A stretch of 64,000 bases of DNA, taken from Streptomyces sp. DH41. Its GTDB lineage: Bacteria; Actinomycetota; Actinomycetes; Streptomycetales; Streptomycetaceae. Both the position numbers and the translations under genes were made by a program. Positions 14,063 through 22,360 of this stretch are shown one piece after another (within the stretch, counting starts at the first letter, position 1; every line of letters begins with the position of its first letter). The stretch spans positions 124,001-188,000 of the forward strand of contig NZ_JARVKY010000017.1 in NCBI RefSeq assembly GCF_029813785.1, given 5' to 3'. The notes under the pieces are model-generated. The model saw only the letters and a list, made by a program, of their open reading frames with translations. It was not told where the DNA came from and did no database searches.

Positions 14063-15217
14063 TCAGCGGCGAGCCGTCGCGCCCTCGACCGCGAACAGCT
14101 GCTCCTCCACATGGTCGAGGGCCAGTCGCAGCGCGCCGGTCGCCACGGCCGCTTCGCCGAGTAGGGACAGGGCCAGCTTCGGCGGGCGCAGGCAGTAGCG
14201 CGCCAGCTCCCGCCGCAACGGCTCCAGCACGTCGTCCAGCCCCGCCGCCCAGCCACCGATGACGACCAGCTCGGGATCGAGGGCCAGCGCCATCGCGGCC
14301 ACGTCGTGCACCAGCCGCTGGATGTAACGCTCTACGGCCGCACGGGCCCGCAGGTCGCCCTCACGGGCCTCGGCGAACACCTTGGCGACCGCCTGCTCGT
14401 CCAGCGGGTGCAGCGGCTGGTCCGTGGTGGACAGCAGCGTCTCCGGTGTCACGTCCCGGCCCAGCAGATGCAGCGCGCCGGTCTCGCCGGCCGCCCCGCC
14501 GTACCCCCGGTGCAGCCGTCCGCCGATCAGCGCCCCGGCCCCCGGACTCAGCCCGGCCAGCACGAACACGATGTCGTCGGACTCGGTGGCGGCCCCCTTC
14601 CAGTGCTCGGCCACCGCCGCCGCGTTCGCGTCGTTCTCGACCAGCACCGGGCACTTGAAGGAACGGCTCAGCCGCTCGCCCAGACGCAGCCCGGTCCACC
14701 CGGGCAGCGCGGTACCCAGCCGGACCGTGCCGTCCGCCTCGACGATCCCCGGCGTGGCCGCTCCCACCGCGCGCAGCGACCCGCGGGCCACCCCGGCCCG
14801 GCGCAGCAGCTCGGCGACCGCCGTGCGCAGCCGCTCCAGCCGCTCGTCGGCCGGGGCGCTCTCGTCGACGTCCTTGGCCTGGGCGCCGATCACCCGGCCG
14901 TCCAGGCCGGACAGAAGCGCGGCGACGCGGTGCGGCCCGATCTCCAGACCGAGCAGGTGCCCGGCCTCGGCCCGGAACCGGAACCGCCGCGCGGGCCGCC
15001 CCTGCCGTCGGGCCGTGCCCTCGTCGGCGGCCGCCTCGATGACGAGACCCGCCTCGATGAGCCCCTCGACGACACCCTCGACGGTCGGCCGGGACAGCCC
15101 CGTCACCCGGGTGATCTCGGTCAGCGTCGCACAGTCCGTGGCACGCAACGCGTGCAGCACCACCGCGGAGTTGATCCTCCGCAGCAGCGACGGATCCCCG
15201 CCGGTCAGCCCGCCCAA
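14063..15217 (-). CDS. ROK-family transcriptional regulator
   Basis: A 384-residue protein with an N-terminal winged helix-turn-helix (LTEITRVTGLSRPTVEGVVEGL, about 33-54, split as usual) and a C-terminal ROK sugar-kinase fold: phosphate loop LLGLEIGPHRVAALL, VGAATPGIVEADGTV, VENDANAAAVAEH and GGAAGETGAL. The Cys cluster CxCGxxGCxE that binds zinc in most ROK proteins is absent; RDVTPETLLSTTDQ occupies that place. The start is TTG 15217 with GGGAGG upstream, giving the usual MGGLTGGDPSLLRRIN-like N terminus. It probably represses sugar-related genes; the targets are not evident here. Confidence 0.88.
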   Translation of the reverse strand: MGGLTGGDPSLLRRINSAVVLHALRATDCATLTEITRVTGLSRPTVEGVVEGLIEAGLVIEAAADEGTARRQGRPARRFRFRAEAGHLLGLEIGPHRVAALLSGLDGRVIGAQAKDVDESAPADERLERLRTAVAELLRRAGVARGSLRAVGAATPGIVEADGTVRLGTALPGWTGLRLGERLSRSFKCPVLVENDANAAAVAEHWKGAATESDDIVFVLAGLSPGAGALIGGRLHRGYGGAAGETGALHLLGRDVTPETLLSTTDQPLHPLDEQAVAKVFAEAREGDLRARAAVERYIQRLVHDVAAMALALDPELVVIGGWAAGLDDVLEPLRRELARYCLRPPKLALSLLGEAAVATGALRLALDHVEEQLFAVEGATARR

Positions 15218-15316
15218 CGTCCGTCCTCCCAGCTCGTGCGCGTGTTGGCCGGATCGTACTCGGCCCGCTCCGCCCCGGCGAGGGCCGGTCCGTCCCTTCC
15301 CCGCCGGGCAAGCGCC

Positions 15317-15979
15317 TCACCCGGGTGCCACGAACCCCGACTCGTACGCCGTGATCACCGCCTGGGTGCGGTCCCGCGCCCCGAGCTTCGCCAGTACCGC
15401 GCTCACGTGGGACTTCACCGTCTCCGTGCCGACGACCAGCCGGGCGGCGATCTCCGCGTTCGACATCCCGCGCGCCATCAGCCGCAGCACCTCGCCCTCC
15501 CGCTCGGTCAGCTGTGCCCGCTCCAACTGCGCGCGAGCCGCCCGGTTGCCGCCGCCGTCGCCGTACTCGGCGGCGAGCTGCCGGACCGAGGCGGGGAACA
15601 GCAGGGAATCGCCCTCGGCGATCAGCCGCACCGCGTGCACGATCTCGGCCGGCCGGGCCCGCTTCAGCAGGAAACCGTCGGCGCCCGCGCGCAGCGCCTC
15701 GTACACGTACTCGTCGTTCTCGAAGGTCGTCACCACGAGGATCTTCGGCGGGTCGGTCATCGTCCGCAGCAGCGCGCGCGTGGCCTCGATGCCGTCCAGC
15801 AGCGGCATCCGGACGTCCATGGCGACCACGTCCGGCCGCACCTGCCGCACCAGCGGAATGACCGCCGCCCCGTCGGCCGCCTCCCCGACCACCTCGATGT
15901 CCGGCTGCGCCTCCAGCACGGCCCGCAGACCCGCGCGTACGAGGGGTTCGTCGTCGACGAGGAGCACTCTGACCGGCAT
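15317..15979 (-). CDS. NarL/LuxR-family response regulator
   Basis: A 220-residue response regulator. The receiver domain (residues 1-118) starts VRVLLVDDEP with the acidic pair, has the phospho-acceptor Asp in VAMDVRMPLLDG, Thr in VVTTF and Lys in FLLKRA. The output domain (about 150-215) is LuxR-type: LTEREGEVLRLMARGMSNAEI and GTETVKSHVSAVLAKLG. ATG 15979 begins 14 bp after the sensor kinase stop; a TTG at 15997 overlapping that stop (TTGA) is a less likely start. It is the partner of the kinase upstream, and the divergent ABC exporter is the obvious regulatory target. Confidence 0.92.
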   Translation of the reverse strand: MPVRVLLVDDEPLVRAGLRAVLEAQPDIEVVGEAADGAAVIPLVRQVRPDVVAMDVRMPLLDGIEATRALLRTMTDPPKILVVTTFENDEYVYEALRAGADGFLLKRARPAEIVHAVRLIAEGDSLLFPASVRQLAAEYGDGGGNRAARAQLERAQLTEREGEVLRLMARGMSNAEIAARLVVGTETVKSHVSAVLAKLGARDRTQAVITAYESGFVAPG

Positions 15980-15993
15980 CCGCCCAGCGTAGA

Positions 15994-17151
15994 TCAACTC
16001 GGCGGCAGCTCGACGCGTACCTGCCAGTCACCGGCGTCGTCGGGCCCCGTGTGCGCCCGCCCGCCCAGCAGCGCGGCACGCTCGCGTATACCGCGCAGCC
16101 CGCTGCCGCGCCCGGGCGTGACCCTCCCGTCCGGCAGCGCGTTGCGCACCTCCAGGGTGAGCGCACCGTCCCTCACCTCGACGCGGACCCGCGCCGGCAC
16201 CGCACCCGCGTGCCGCAGCACGTTGGTCAGCGACTCCTGGAGGATGCGGTACCCCTCCCGGGAGACGGGGCCCGGCAGGCTCTCCACGGGGCCCGTGACC
16301 TCCGCGTCGACCTTCGCCCCCGAGGCGCGTGCGGACTCCAGGAGACGGTCGGCGTCCGCGAGCGTCGGCCGCCCGCTCGCGGGCCCCCTCGTCTCCCGCA
16401 GGACACCGAGCACCCGCTCCAGGTCCTCCAGGGCCGCCCTGCCGGTCTCCTCGATCGCGGTCAGGGCCCGGTCGGTGAACTCGGGCCTGTTCGCCGCGCG
16501 CGCGGCCCCCGCCTGCACGACGGCGACGGTCAGCGCGTGACCGATGGAGTCGTGCAGCTCGCGGGCGATGCGGTTGCGCTCCAGGAGCTGCTCGGTGCGT
16601 TCTTCCAGGGCGCTGAGCCGTTCGGCGGCGGACGGTCCGAGGAACGCGCGGGCCGCCGCCGTCACCAGGACGCCCAGGCCGACCACGGCGCCGTACAGCG
16701 CGAGGAGGGGAAGCACCGCGAGGAGCGCCCACACCCAGTGCGGGTCGGCGTCCCGCAGCACCGGTATGTCGTCGACGCGGTAGCCCAGCGAGCGCCGGAC
16801 CATCTCGACGGAGATGAGCGGCAGCCACACGCAGACCATCGAGGTCAAGACGCCCAGCAGCATGCGCAGCTCCAGCCACGCCACCGTGCGCAGCCGGTCG
16901 CGCCGGCTGACCGAGGGGGTGACCGAGAACGCCGAGTCGTCGTGTCCGGGGGTGAGGAGCAGGCGGGCCTGCACTCCCTCGCCGGTCCGCACAGCCGCGA
17001 TCAGGCCGACCGGGACCAGCACGAGCAGGGGCACCCAGGGCATGTGCGGCACGACGAACATGAACACGCTGAAGGCCGCCATCGGCACCCACAGGTGCAG
17101 CAGGCGTGTGTACGTCGTCCCGCGGACCAGCGGGCGCAGCAGGCGGACCAT
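15994..17151 (-). CDS. Membrane sensor histidine kinase (HisKA_3)
   Basis: A 385-residue kinase. The N-terminal half has four to five hydrophobic segments (for example FSVFMFVVPHMPWVPLLVLV, and WVWALLAVLPLLALYGAVVG) with a cytosolic loop between pairs. The HisKA_3 dimerisation and phospho-acceptor motif is RIARELHDSIGHALT (about residue 204), and the HATPase has GRGSGLRGIRERAALLGG near the C terminus. It forms a DesK/LiaS-like pair with the response regulator 14 bp downstream, and divergence from an ABC-2 exporter suggests sensing of an envelope stress or drug. No strong Shine-Dalgarno precedes ATG 17151. Confidence 0.9.
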   Translation of the reverse strand: MVRLLRPLVRGTTYTRLLHLWVPMAAFSVFMFVVPHMPWVPLLVLVPVGLIAAVRTGEGVQARLLLTPGHDDSAFSVTPSVSRRDRLRTVAWLELRMLLGVLTSMVCVWLPLISVEMVRRSLGYRVDDIPVLRDADPHWVWALLAVLPLLALYGAVVGLGVLVTAAARAFLGPSAAERLSALEERTEQLLERNRIARELHDSIGHALTVAVVQAGAARAANRPEFTDRALTAIEETGRAALEDLERVLGVLRETRGPASGRPTLADADRLLESARASGAKVDAEVTGPVESLPGPVSREGYRILQESLTNVLRHAGAVPARVRVEVRDGALTLEVRNALPDGRVTPGRGSGLRGIRERAALLGGRAHTGPDDAGDWQVRVELPPS

Positions 17152-17259
17152 CCCGTCATCGTGCCACCCGGCACCGACAGCGCGGCTCCCCCGCACGGGG
17201 GAGAGGCTCTCCACCGGCGGGGGAGGCCACGACCCGGTGCGAACCGGCACGCTGCTGTC

Positions 17260-18180
17260 ATGACCAGCATCGACGTCCAGAACCTCACCAAGGAGTACGG
17301 CACCCGACGAGCCGTCGACGACCTCACCTTCACCGTGCGCCCCGGCCGCGTCACCGGCTTCCTCGGCCCCAACGGCGCGGGGAAGTCCACCACCATGCGG
17401 CTCGTCCTGGGCCTGGACCGGCCCACCTCCGGGACCGCGACCGTCGGCGGACGCGCGTACGCCACCCTGCGCGAACCGTTGCGGCACGTCGGCGCCCTGC
17501 TCGACGCGCAGGCCGCGCACGGCTCGCGCACCGCCCGGGACCACCTGCGCGTCCTCGCGGCGAGCAACCGCGTCCCGTCGCGCCGGGTCGACGAGGTGAT
17601 GGAGGAGACGGGCATCGCGTCGGTGGCGCGCCACCGGGTGCGGACGTACTCCCTGGGCATGCGCCAGCGGCTGGGCATCGCCGCCGCCCTGCTGGGCGAT
17701 CCCGAGGTGGTCATGCTGGACGAGCCCTCCAACGGGCTGGACCCCGAGGGCATCATCTGGATCCGCGGACTGCTGCGCGGCCTCGCGGCCGAGGGACGCA
17801 CGGTCCTGGTCTCCAGCCACCTGATGAACGAGACCGCGTCCTTCGCCGACCACCTGGTCGTCCTCGGCCGGGGCCGCCTGCTCGCCGACACCCCGATGCG
17901 GGAGTTCATCGACGCGCGCGTGCGGCCGCGTGTCCGTATCCGTACGTCGGACGCCACCGCCCTCAAAGCCGCCCTGGCCCGGCACGGCCACGACGCCGTG
18001 GAGCAGGACGACGGGTACTGGACCGTGCACCACGCGCGCGTCGACGACATCGGTCGCGCCATGTCCGGCGCCGGAGTCCCGATCCTCGAACTGTCCTCGG
18101 ACGAAGGCACGCTGGAGCAGGCGTACCTCGACCTGACGGCCGCCGAGACCGAGTTCACCGCACACCCCCAGGAGGCCTGA
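17260..18180 (+). CDS. ABC transporter ATP-binding protein (DrrA-like)
   Basis: A 306-residue ATPase. Walker A is GPNGAGKSTTMR (about 38-49), Q-loop near LDAQAAHGSR, signature LGMRQRLGIAAALLGDPEVVMLDEP contains a modified LSGGQ (YSLGMRQR) and Walker B VVMLDEP, and the switch His is in VSSHLMNE. The C-terminal extension (about 215-306) is of the kind seen in drug-exporter ATPases such as DrrA. The permease starts 2 bp after the stop. It is expressed divergently from the two-component system. The export substrate is unknown. Confidence 0.92.
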   Translation: MTSIDVQNLTKEYGTRRAVDDLTFTVRPGRVTGFLGPNGAGKSTTMRLVLGLDRPTSGTATVGGRAYATLREPLRHVGALLDAQAAHGSRTARDHLRVLAASNRVPSRRVDEVMEETGIASVARHRVRTYSLGMRQRLGIAAALLGDPEVVMLDEPSNGLDPEGIIWIRGLLRGLAAEGRTVLVSSHLMNETASFADHLVVLGRGRLLADTPMREFIDARVRPRVRIRTSDATALKAALARHGHDAVEQDDGYWTVHHARVDDIGRAMSGAGVPILELSSDEGTLEQAYLDLTAAETEFTAHPQEA

Positions 18181-18182
18181 CC

Positions 18183-18908
18183 ATGTCATTCACGCCCGTA
18201 CTCCGTTCGGAGGCGCTCAAGGTCCGCACCCTGCGCTCGCTGTGCGGCACCCTGCTGGCGGTGTTCGCGGTCACCACCGCCGCCTCCGCGCTGGCCGGAG
18301 TCTCCGACACCACCCAGCCCGAGTTCGATCCGCTGTTCATGGCGCTCTCCGGTGTCATACCCGGCCAGATCGCCGCCGTCGCCTACGGGGCCATGGCCGT
18401 CTCGTCCGAGTACCACGGCAACGGGATCCGGCTCTCCCTGGCCGCCGTTCCGCGGCGCGGACGGTGGTTCGCGGCGAAGCTCGTGGTCGTCGCCGCACCC
18501 GTGCTCGTCGTGGGGCTGCTCACCGCGTTCGCCTCCCTCGTCGCGGCCCGGGCGGGCCTCGGCACGGCGGCGGACGGGCTCACCACCGGCGAGCAGGTGC
18601 GCGGCGTCGTGGGCTGCGGGATCTACCTCATGCTGATGGCGCTGCTCGCGGCCGGCCTCACGGCGCTGTTCCGCAGCGGCGTGGCCACCCTGTCCGTCTT
18701 GATCCCGTTCATCCTCATCGTCTCCTTCGTGATCGGGGACGCGGTGGGCGGCGTCACCGACTTCCTGCCGGACAAGGCGGGACAGGTCATCCTCTACCAG
18801 ACGCACGAGGGAACCCTGGGGCCCTGGGCCGGACTCGCGGTGACCGCGCTGTGGGTGGCGGCCGCCCTCCTCGCGGGAGCCTGGCGGCTGCGCGGCCGGG
18901 ACGCCTGA
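18183..18908 (+). CDS. ABC-2 type permease
   Basis: A 241-residue membrane protein with about six hydrophobic segments: GTLLAVFAVTTAASALAG, IPGQIAAVAYGAMAV, VVVAAPVLVVGLLTAFASLV, GIYLMLMALLAAGLTALF, LIPFILIVSFVIG and LAVTALWVAAALLAGAW. The cytoplasmic segment SSEYHGNGIRLSLAAVPRRGRW is the coupling region shared by ABC-2 permeases (TxxxSPxxR-like position). ATG 18183 lies 2 bp after the ATPase stop, so the two are coupled. It forms the membrane part of the exporter with the preceding ATPase. Confidence 0.9.
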   Translation: MSFTPVLRSEALKVRTLRSLCGTLLAVFAVTTAASALAGVSDTTQPEFDPLFMALSGVIPGQIAAVAYGAMAVSSEYHGNGIRLSLAAVPRRGRWFAAKLVVVAAPVLVVGLLTAFASLVAARAGLGTAADGLTTGEQVRGVVGCGIYLMLMALLAAGLTALFRSGVATLSVLIPFILIVSFVIGDAVGGVTDFLPDKAGQVILYQTHEGTLGPWAGLAVTALWVAAALLAGAWRLRGRDA

Positions 18909-18966
18909 CGCCTGCCCGCGGCTGACGCTCCGCCAATTGTCAGTGCCGGCCGGTTTACTGGAGGGC

Positions 18967-19407
18967 ATGGACATCGCGCGGCACATCGCCCTCATCGACG
19001 AGCTGTGCTTCCGACCCTTCCCGGCGGAGCACGGCCCGTCGGACGGGGGCGCCCGGCGTCCCGGCCACTTCGTGGCGGTGCTGGAGAGCAGCCACGGCCT
19101 GCGCGGCGGCGACCAGGGGGAGCGGGCGGTGACGGTGGAGCAGTACGAGAAATACCGCGACGCCCTCTACGAGCGCCTCGCCGGACGCTGGGGAGAGACG
19201 GATCCCTGGAACCTGCAGACGGTCCTGCTGCGCACCGAGGCCGAGGAGATACCCGAGCCGTGGGCGGACCTGAGTGTCCGAGCGAGCGTGGCCTACCTCT
19301 GGGAGGCGGAGGGCACCGGCCGCTGGGCCGCGGTGGCCGTCGCCGACCGGGACGGGACGGACGAGGTGCGACTGCTGGCCGTCGTCACGGAACAGGCGCC
19401 ACCCTGA
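18967..19407 (+). CDS. Hypothetical protein
   Basis: A 146-residue soluble protein that I do not recognise. It is acidic, opens MDIARHIALIDELCFRPF, and has a central helix TVEQYEKYRDALYERLAGRWGETDPW. Beta strands follow (SVRASVAYLWE, RWAAVAVADRDGTDEVRLLAVVTE). ATG 18967 is chosen over 18937 because GGAGGG (18959-18964) precedes it. It ends 14 bp before the 3' end of the convergent glycosylase gene. Intact frame and codon usage support a real gene. Confidence 0.7.
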   Translation: MDIARHIALIDELCFRPFPAEHGPSDGGARRPGHFVAVLESSHGLRGGDQGERAVTVEQYEKYRDALYERLAGRWGETDPWNLQTVLLRTEAEEIPEPWADLSVRASVAYLWEAEGTGRWAAVAVADRDGTDEVRLLAVVTEQAPP

Positions 19408-19420
19408 CGGCCCTCCGTAG

Positions 19421-19978
19421 CTACGCCTCCGCCTGTGCCTCCGCCGCGATCCGCAGCCGCGCGAACTCCTCCGCCATCGTCCGCGCCGTCCAGTGGGCGT
19501 TGAGGCCACTGGGATTGGGCAGCACCCACACGCGTGTGTCCCCGATCGTCCGTTCCTGCGGCCCCACCTGGGCCTTCCGGTCCTCGAAGGCGGCGCGGTA
19601 GGCGGTGACACCGACCACGGCCAGCCAACGGGGCCGCAGCCGCGCCACCTTCAGCGCCAGCAGCCGGCCGCCCTCCCGGTACTCCTCGGCACTCAGCTCG
19701 TCCGCCCGCGCGCTGGCCCGCGCCACGACGTTCGTGATGCCGAGCCCGTACGACGGCAGTTCGTCCTGCTCCGACGGCTTCAGCAGCCGCGGCGTGAACC
19801 CGGACAGGTGCAGCACCGGCCAGAACCGGTTGCCGGGGCGGGCGAAGTGGTGGCCCGTCACCGCCGTCATCAGCCCGGGGTTGATCCCGCAGAACAGCAC
19901 ATGGAGACCGTCCGCGACGACGTCCGGTACGAGACGGTCGCGGGCGGCCTCCAGCTCCGCACGGGTGAAGCGCGTCAG
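19421..19978 (-). CDS. mug: Mismatch-specific (G/U) DNA glycosylase, Mug-like
   Basis: A 185-residue uracil-DNA glycosylase superfamily member. HVLFCGINPGLMTAVTGHHF contains the water-activating GINPG motif, and WVLPNPSGLNAHW is the NPSGLN minor-groove loop of Mug/TDG enzymes, which excise uracil or thymine from mismatches. No ATG, GTG or TTG exists in frame before the conserved N terminus LTRFTRAELEAARD. The only fitting start is CTG at 19978, overlapping the purB stop (CTGA) as ATGA pairs do. A start at the GTG codon within LHVLFCG would remove conserved sequence. It appears translationally coupled to purB. Confidence 0.82.
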   Translation of the reverse strand: MTRFTRAELEAARDRLVPDVVADGLHVLFCGINPGLMTAVTGHHFARPGNRFWPVLHLSGFTPRLLKPSEQDELPSYGLGITNVVARASARADELSAEEYREGGRLLALKVARLRPRWLAVVGVTAYRAAFEDRKAQVGPQERTIGDTRVWVLPNPSGLNAHWTARTMAEEFARLRIAAEAQAEA

Positions 19979-21417
19979 AGGATCGCTCCGGGGGTGTAGC
20001 CCGCGGCGGCCGGGTGCTGCTTGACGATCTCCTCGATCCGGGCGACGACGACGCCGACCTGGCCGGCCGCGGCGCCCGTGAAGGACAGCTTGTCGGCCAT
20101 CAGCGCGTCCAGCCCGGCACGGTCCAGCGGGATGCGCTCGTCGGCGGCCAGCTTGTCGAGCAGCTCGTTGCGCTCGGCGCCCCGCTCGCGCATCGCCAGC
20201 GCGGAGGCGACCGCGTTCTCCTTGATCGCCTCGTGCGCGACCTCGCGGCCGACGCCGGCCCGCACCGCGCCCATCAGGACCTTCGTGGTCGCCAGGAACG
20301 GCAGGTAGCGGTCCAGCTCCCGGGCCACGACGGCCGGGAAGGCGCCGAACTCGTCCAGCACGGTCAGGAACGTCTCCAGCAGCCCGTCCAGCGCGAAGAA
20401 CGCGTCGGGCAGGGCCACCCGGCGCACCACCGAGCAGGACACGTCGCCCTCGTTCCACTGGTCGCCCGCCAGCTCGCCGGTCATCGACGCGTAGCCGCGC
20501 AGGATCACCATCAGGCCGTTCACGCGCTCGCAGGAGCGGGTGTTCATCTTGTGCGGCATGGCGGAGGAACCGACCTGCCCGGGCTTGAAGCCCTCGGTGA
20601 CCAGCTCGTGCCCGGCCATCAGCCGGATCGTCTTCGCCAGCGACGACGGCGCCGCCGCCAGCTGCACCAGCGCGGTGACGACCTCGTAGTCCAGCGAGCG
20701 CGGGTAGACCTGGCCGACCGAGGTGAAGGCCCGTGAGAAGCCCAGGTGCCCGGCGATCCGCTGCTCCAGCTCAGCGAGCTTGCCGGCGTCCCCGCCGAGC
20801 AGGTCCAGCATGTCCTGGGCGGTGCCGACCGGGCCCTTGATGCCGCGCAGCGGGTAGCGGCCGAGCAGCTCCTCCACCCGGCCGTACGCGACGAGCAGCT
20901 CGTCGGCGGCGGTGGCGAAGCGCTTGCCCAGCGTCGTGGCCTGCGCGGCGACGTTGTGCGACCGGCCTGCCATGACCAGCTCGCCGTACTCGCCGGCCAG
21001 CTTGCCCAGCCGGGCCAGGACGGCCACCGAGCGGTCGCGGATCAGCTCCAGCGAGAGCCGGACCTGCAGCTGCTCGACGTTCTCCGTCAGGTCCCGCGAG
21101 GTCATGCCCTTGTGTACGTGCTCGTGCCCGGCGAGGTCGTTGAACTCCTCGATCCGCGCCTTCACGTCGTGCCGGGTGACCTTCTCGCGCTCGGCGATCG
21201 AGGCCAGGTCGACCTGGTCCAGGACGCGCTCGTAGTCGGCGATCGCGGCGTCGGGCACCTCGATGCCGAGATCCTTCTGGGCCCGCAGCACGGCGAGCCA
21301 GAGCTGCCGCTCGAGCTTCACCTTCTGCTCGGGCGACCAGAGCGTGGCGAGCTCGGCGGAGGCGTAGCGTCCGGCGAGGACGTTCGGGATGCGGGGCTTG
21401 GCGGGAGCGGAAGTCAC
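19975..21417 (-). CDS. purB: Adenylosuccinate lyase
   Basis: A 480-residue enzyme cleaving SAICAR and adenylosuccinate in purine and AMP synthesis. The fumarase-superfamily signature is GSSAMPHKMN; other conserved pieces are TSRDLTEN, AGRSHNVAAQATTLG and GPVGTAQDML. The length is normal for the actinobacterial form. The start is GTG 21417: a TAGAAT -10 element ends 9 bp upstream and there is no Shine-Dalgarno, so the mRNA is probably leaderless. The glycosylase gene follows with a 4-bp overlap. Confidence 0.96.
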   Translation of the reverse strand: MTSAPAKPRIPNVLAGRYASAELATLWSPEQKVKLERQLWLAVLRAQKDLGIEVPDAAIADYERVLDQVDLASIAEREKVTRHDVKARIEEFNDLAGHEHVHKGMTSRDLTENVEQLQVRLSLELIRDRSVAVLARLGKLAGEYGELVMAGRSHNVAAQATTLGKRFATAADELLVAYGRVEELLGRYPLRGIKGPVGTAQDMLDLLGGDAGKLAELEQRIAGHLGFSRAFTSVGQVYPRSLDYEVVTALVQLAAAPSSLAKTIRLMAGHELVTEGFKPGQVGSSAMPHKMNTRSCERVNGLMVILRGYASMTGELAGDQWNEGDVSCSVVRRVALPDAFFALDGLLETFLTVLDEFGAFPAVVARELDRYLPFLATTKVLMGAVRAGVGREVAHEAIKENAVASALAMRERGAERNELLDKLAADERIPLDRAGLDALMADKLSFTGAAAGQVGVVVARIEEIVKQHPAAAGYTPGAIL

Positions 21418-21425
21418 GTGAACGG

Positions 21426-21431
21426 ATTCTA
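21426..21431 (-). promoter_or_regulatory. -10 element of a probable leaderless purB transcript
   Basis: On the minus strand TAGAAT (21431-21426) is followed by 8 bases and then the GTG start at 21417. The expected transcription start would fall on or beside the start codon. No convincing -35 hexamer is seen at 17-19 bp spacing. Confidence 0.5.
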
Positions 21432-21511
21432 CTGGCGATTCCTGCAGGCCAGCTCCACGGGGTTCTTCGTCGGAAGCTACGAATGCCACGAAGGCCGGGC
21501 GGGCCCGAAGA

Positions 21512-22294
21512 TCACGGCGTCAGGTCCTCGTACGGCAGCAGCTCCGGCCGCTTGGGCGGCAGGCCGTCCCCGGACGACCGGCCGGTCAGCCTGCGGCCGA
21601 TCCAGGGCAGCAGGTACTGCCGGGCGAACCGGACGTCCGCGGTCCGGCGCATGGCCCAGCCCGGCGGGGGCGTCGGCGGGATCGGCGCGTGCCACTCGGG
21701 GTCCTCCGGCTCGTGACCGAGCGCCTGCCACACGGCCTCCGCGACCCGGCGGTGCCCGTCCGCGGTCAGGTGCAGCCGGTCCACGTCCCACAGGCGCGGG
21801 TCGGCCAGCGAGCGGGCCCCGTACAGGTCGACGACCACGGCGCCGTGCCGCTCGGCCAGGTCGTCGATGATGGCGAACAGCGCCTCCATGCGCGGCCGGA
21901 ACCGCTCCAGCACCGGCCCCTGGCGGCCCGGGCTGCGCATCAGCACCAGCTGCTCGCAGTTCGGCGCGAGGCGTTCCACGGCCTGGGTCAGCAGATCCCG
22001 TACCCGGGCCATGTCGCACTTGGGCCGCAGTGTGTCGTTGAGCCCGCCGACCAGCGTGATCACGTCGGATCCCATGGTGGCCGCCACATCGACCTGCTCG
22101 TCGACGATCTGGCCGATCAGCTTTCCGCGCACCGCGAGGTTCGCGTACCGGAAACCGGGGGAGCGGGCGGCCATCCGCGCGGCGAGGAGGTCGGCCCAGC
22201 CCCGGTACGAGCCGTCGGGCAGCAGGTCCGACATGCCCTCCGTGAAGGAGTCGCCGACGGTGACAAGGCTGGTGTGAGTGGGATTCGTCTGCAT
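21512..22294 (-). CDS. SGNH/GDSL-family hydrolase
   Basis: A 260-residue esterase-like protein. Block I is VTVGDSFTEGMSD with the nucleophile Ser, block II Gly in YANLAVRGKLIGQ, block III TLVGGLNDTLRP (GxND), and block V DRLHLTADGHRRVA with the Asp/His pair. All four SGNH catalytic positions are therefore present. There is no signal peptide, so it acts in the cytoplasm or is released otherwise. The C-terminal 70 residues are Pro/Arg-rich (PIPPTPPPGW) and not part of the fold. It is monocistronic, upstream of purB on the same strand. Confidence 0.88.
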   Translation of the reverse strand: MQTNPTHTSLVTVGDSFTEGMSDLLPDGSYRGWADLLAARMAARSPGFRYANLAVRGKLIGQIVDEQVDVAATMGSDVITLVGGLNDTLRPKCDMARVRDLLTQAVERLAPNCEQLVLMRSPGRQGPVLERFRPRMEALFAIIDDLAERHGAVVVDLYGARSLADPRLWDVDRLHLTADGHRRVAEAVWQALGHEPEDPEWHAPIPPTPPPGWAMRRTADVRFARQYLLPWIGRRLTGRSSGDGLPPKRPELLPYEDLTP

Positions 22295-22360
22295 GGCGAC
22301 AGAAATGGTAGCCCCCGCACATACCCGCCGGTCGGTCGCCCTCCGCGGGGCCGTCCGGGC

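Noticed and set aside
16051..17259. Upstream extension of the ABC ATPase frame antisense to the sensor kinase
   Set aside because: The frame is open by composition only; the ATPase domain begins at the Met at 17260, and the opposite strand encodes a complete histidine kinase.
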